Translations under genes and position numbers: made by a program
Source of the DNA: Desulfobacula sp.
GTDB taxonomy: Bacteria; Desulfobacterota; Desulfobacteria; Desulfobacterales; Desulfobacteraceae
Direction of reading: 5' to 3'
Length of the DNA stretch: 64,000 nt
NCBI RefSeq assembly: GCF_014237455.1
Contig: NZ_JABZFL010000096.1
Span: forward strand, 124,001 to 188,000
Part shown: in pieces, positions 62,888 through 64,000 of the stretch
Layout: every line of letters begins with the position of its first letter
How positions within the stretch are numbered: position 1 is the first letter of the stretch
The notes under the pieces: model-generated
What the model was told of the DNA's origin: nothing
Seen by the model: only the letters and a program-made list of their open reading frames with translations
Database searches by the model: none

Positions 62888-64000
62888 ATGCCGGAAAAAA
62901 TTAAAATAAGCGCTTCATATGAAGCCTTGAAACAACATCAGGATCTTTTTAATATTTTTTCGCATATTCTGGAATCCATCAAACACCCGGACTTCAAGTT
63001 AAAACTGAACGAGCTTGGCAAGCGGGTTGACCAGTTTACAATTTCAATATTAAACAGACTGGATAATCTTGAGTATATCCTTGAAATCATCTCTTTTCTG
63101 AATAAAACAACCACCTGTCAGATTATTCGATCCGCAGAAAAAACCTTAATGAAAAAATCGGGTCACCCGCAAACCACACCGTTTTGCTGGGTAAATATGG
63201 GAAGCGAAGCCAGGCAGGAGCAGGTGGTCAGGACTGATCAGGACAATGCTATCATTTATGCAAATCCTGTAACCGGCAACAACATAGAGACGGATCTTTT
63301 TTTTAAACAATTGTCAGCCATCGTGGTTGAAGATCTTGAGGCATTTGGATTCAAAAAATGTATCGGTAATGTTATGGCAGTAAACCCTGTCTGGCGAAGA
63401 TCTATCCACAATTGGATGACCGCCCTGGATGAATGGGTGGGATCATCAGAGCCTGCCGATGTTCGAAAGCTCACCATTCTGCTTGATTTCAAGGCGATAT
63501 ACGGAGATCTGACTCTGGCTGAAAAGGTTCATTCTCGTGTTTTTGAATTGTTTGGCCAAACCATCAGCGTCAGCCATTATCTTACAAGGGATGACAAATT
63601 ATTTAAATCGCCGAAGACGCTATTCGGCAGAATCAGGACGCATCGAAGCGGGTCTTGTAAAGAATGCTTTAACCTGAAAACATCGGGATTGGCACATTTG
63701 ATAAACGGTATTCGGATACTGGCTGTGAACAACTGGATTAAAGAGCCCTCAACCCTTGAAAGGATGGCACGGTTAAAAGGAAAACAGGTGATTTCTTCTA
63801 CAGAATACAACACATATAAATCGGCTTTTACCCTGTTAATGAAAATGAAAATAACCCATCACTTTCTTGAAAAAAAAGGCGCACCGCTTCCTGACAATTG
63901 TATTGATCTGTCCCGGTTAACGAACTCTCAAAAAAAAGAACTGTCACATGCACTGAAAGCAGTAAAGGTGTTGCAAAAGAGAATCAATAAACTATACAAT
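62888..64000 (+). CDS. DUF294 nucleotidyltransferase-like protein (truncated by window edge)
   Basis: 371 codons are open from ATG at 62888 to the window end without a stop. The N-terminal about 95 residues are helical; then 'WVNMGSEARQEQVVRTDQDNAIIYA' gives the GS(x)nDxD nucleotidyltransferase motif of DUF294, and the DUF294_C all-helical domain follows ('LKTSGLAHLINGIRILAVNNWI'). Known family members usually start with cNMP-binding and CBS domains, which are absent here. Function unknown; the family is thought to act in nucleotide-signal control. Not in the same direction as the FmdE-like gene. Confidence 0.82.
   Translation, partial: MPEKIKISASYEALKQHQDLFNIFSHILESIKHPDFKLKLNELGKRVDQFTISILNRLDNLEYILEIISFLNKTTTCQIIRSAEKTLMKKSGHPQTTPFCWVNMGSEARQEQVVRTDQDNAIIYANPVTGNNIETDLFFKQLSAIVVEDLEAFGFKKCIGNVMAVNPVWRRSIHNWMTALDEWVGSSEPADVRKLTILLDFKAIYGDLTLAEKVHSRVFELFGQTISVSHYLTRDDKLFKSPKTLFGRIRTHRSGSCKECFNLKTSGLAHLINGIRILAVNNWIKEPSTLERMARLKGKQVISSTEYNTYKSAFTLLMKMKITHHFLEKKGAPLPDNCIDLSRLTNSQKKELSHALKAVKVLQKRINKLYN

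Overview
The window looks like a chromosomal segment of a strictly anaerobic, propionate- and acetate-oxidising sulfate reducer of the Desulfobacterales (Desulfobacula/Desulfobacter-like). This is an inference from gene content: a methylmalonyl-CoA to malate operon, a Wolinella-type succinate/fumarate:quinone oxidoreductase, a Na+-type decarboxylase, a pentahaem cytochrome c and a class I fumarase. No sulfate-reduction gene lies in the window. Almost everything is on the minus strand. The plus strand carries a few short units: a cNMP-binding protein, a PEBP protein, an ABC exporter pair, a dGTPase-like/YkgJ pair and a final DUF294 gene.

Layout. 1-6.3 kb: DUF4126 (cut by the edge), AsmA, a lone cNMP-binding domain protein, Tex, MntP and an ABM-fold protein. 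6.3-9.8 kb: oadB-oadA-oadG-like subunits of a biotin-dependent sodium-pumping decarboxylase. 10-16.7 kb: pentahaem cytochrome c, coiled-coil and 35-residue proteins, then small metabolic genes (DUF711, SpoIIAA-like, two-gene thioesterase/RNase HI unit, cysteine desulfidase-like, RibD-like reductase). 16.8-29.1 kb: ten genes in reaction order, mce-mcm-meaB-sucC-sucD-frdC-frdA-frdB-fumA-fumC, taking methylmalonyl-CoA through succinyl-CoA, succinate and fumarate to malate. A good sigma70-like promoter lies just upstream of mce. The decarboxylase at 6-10 kb could take oxaloacetate on to pyruvate.

29.1-32.8 kb is accessory. It holds a long perfect hairpin, a PEBP gene, a second thioesterase, a 53-base direct repeat on either side of a small membrane protein gene, and a Sel1-repeat lipoprotein gene bounded by integron-type recombination boxes. 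32.8-36.3 kb encodes a heterodimeric ABC exporter with one degenerate ATPase site. 36.3-37.8 kb has a nitroreductase and a WalJ-type hydrolase.

37.7-52.2 kb is translation and RNA metabolism: rimP-nusA-infB-rbfA-truB-rpsO-pnp, with two terminator-like hairpins sharing one tail between rpsO and pnp; and infC-rpmI-rplT-pheS-pheT followed by tRNA-Gly(CCC). The infC gene appears to begin at an AUA codon. A nucleoside deaminase sits where thrS often lies.

52.3-54.5 kb has the dGTPase-like and YkgJ genes and a scar where a 19-codon gene stub meets a doubly truncated AAA ATPase. 54.5-62.7 kb is a probable metal or metal-chelate uptake locus: FmdE-like protein, a promoter with a 15-bp palindrome, a strong hairpin terminator and a structured leader, then a TonB-dependent receptor and a DppA/B/C-D/F-type ABC importer whose second permease is fused to an ATPase. 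This locus and the cassette-like region are the most unusual parts of the window.
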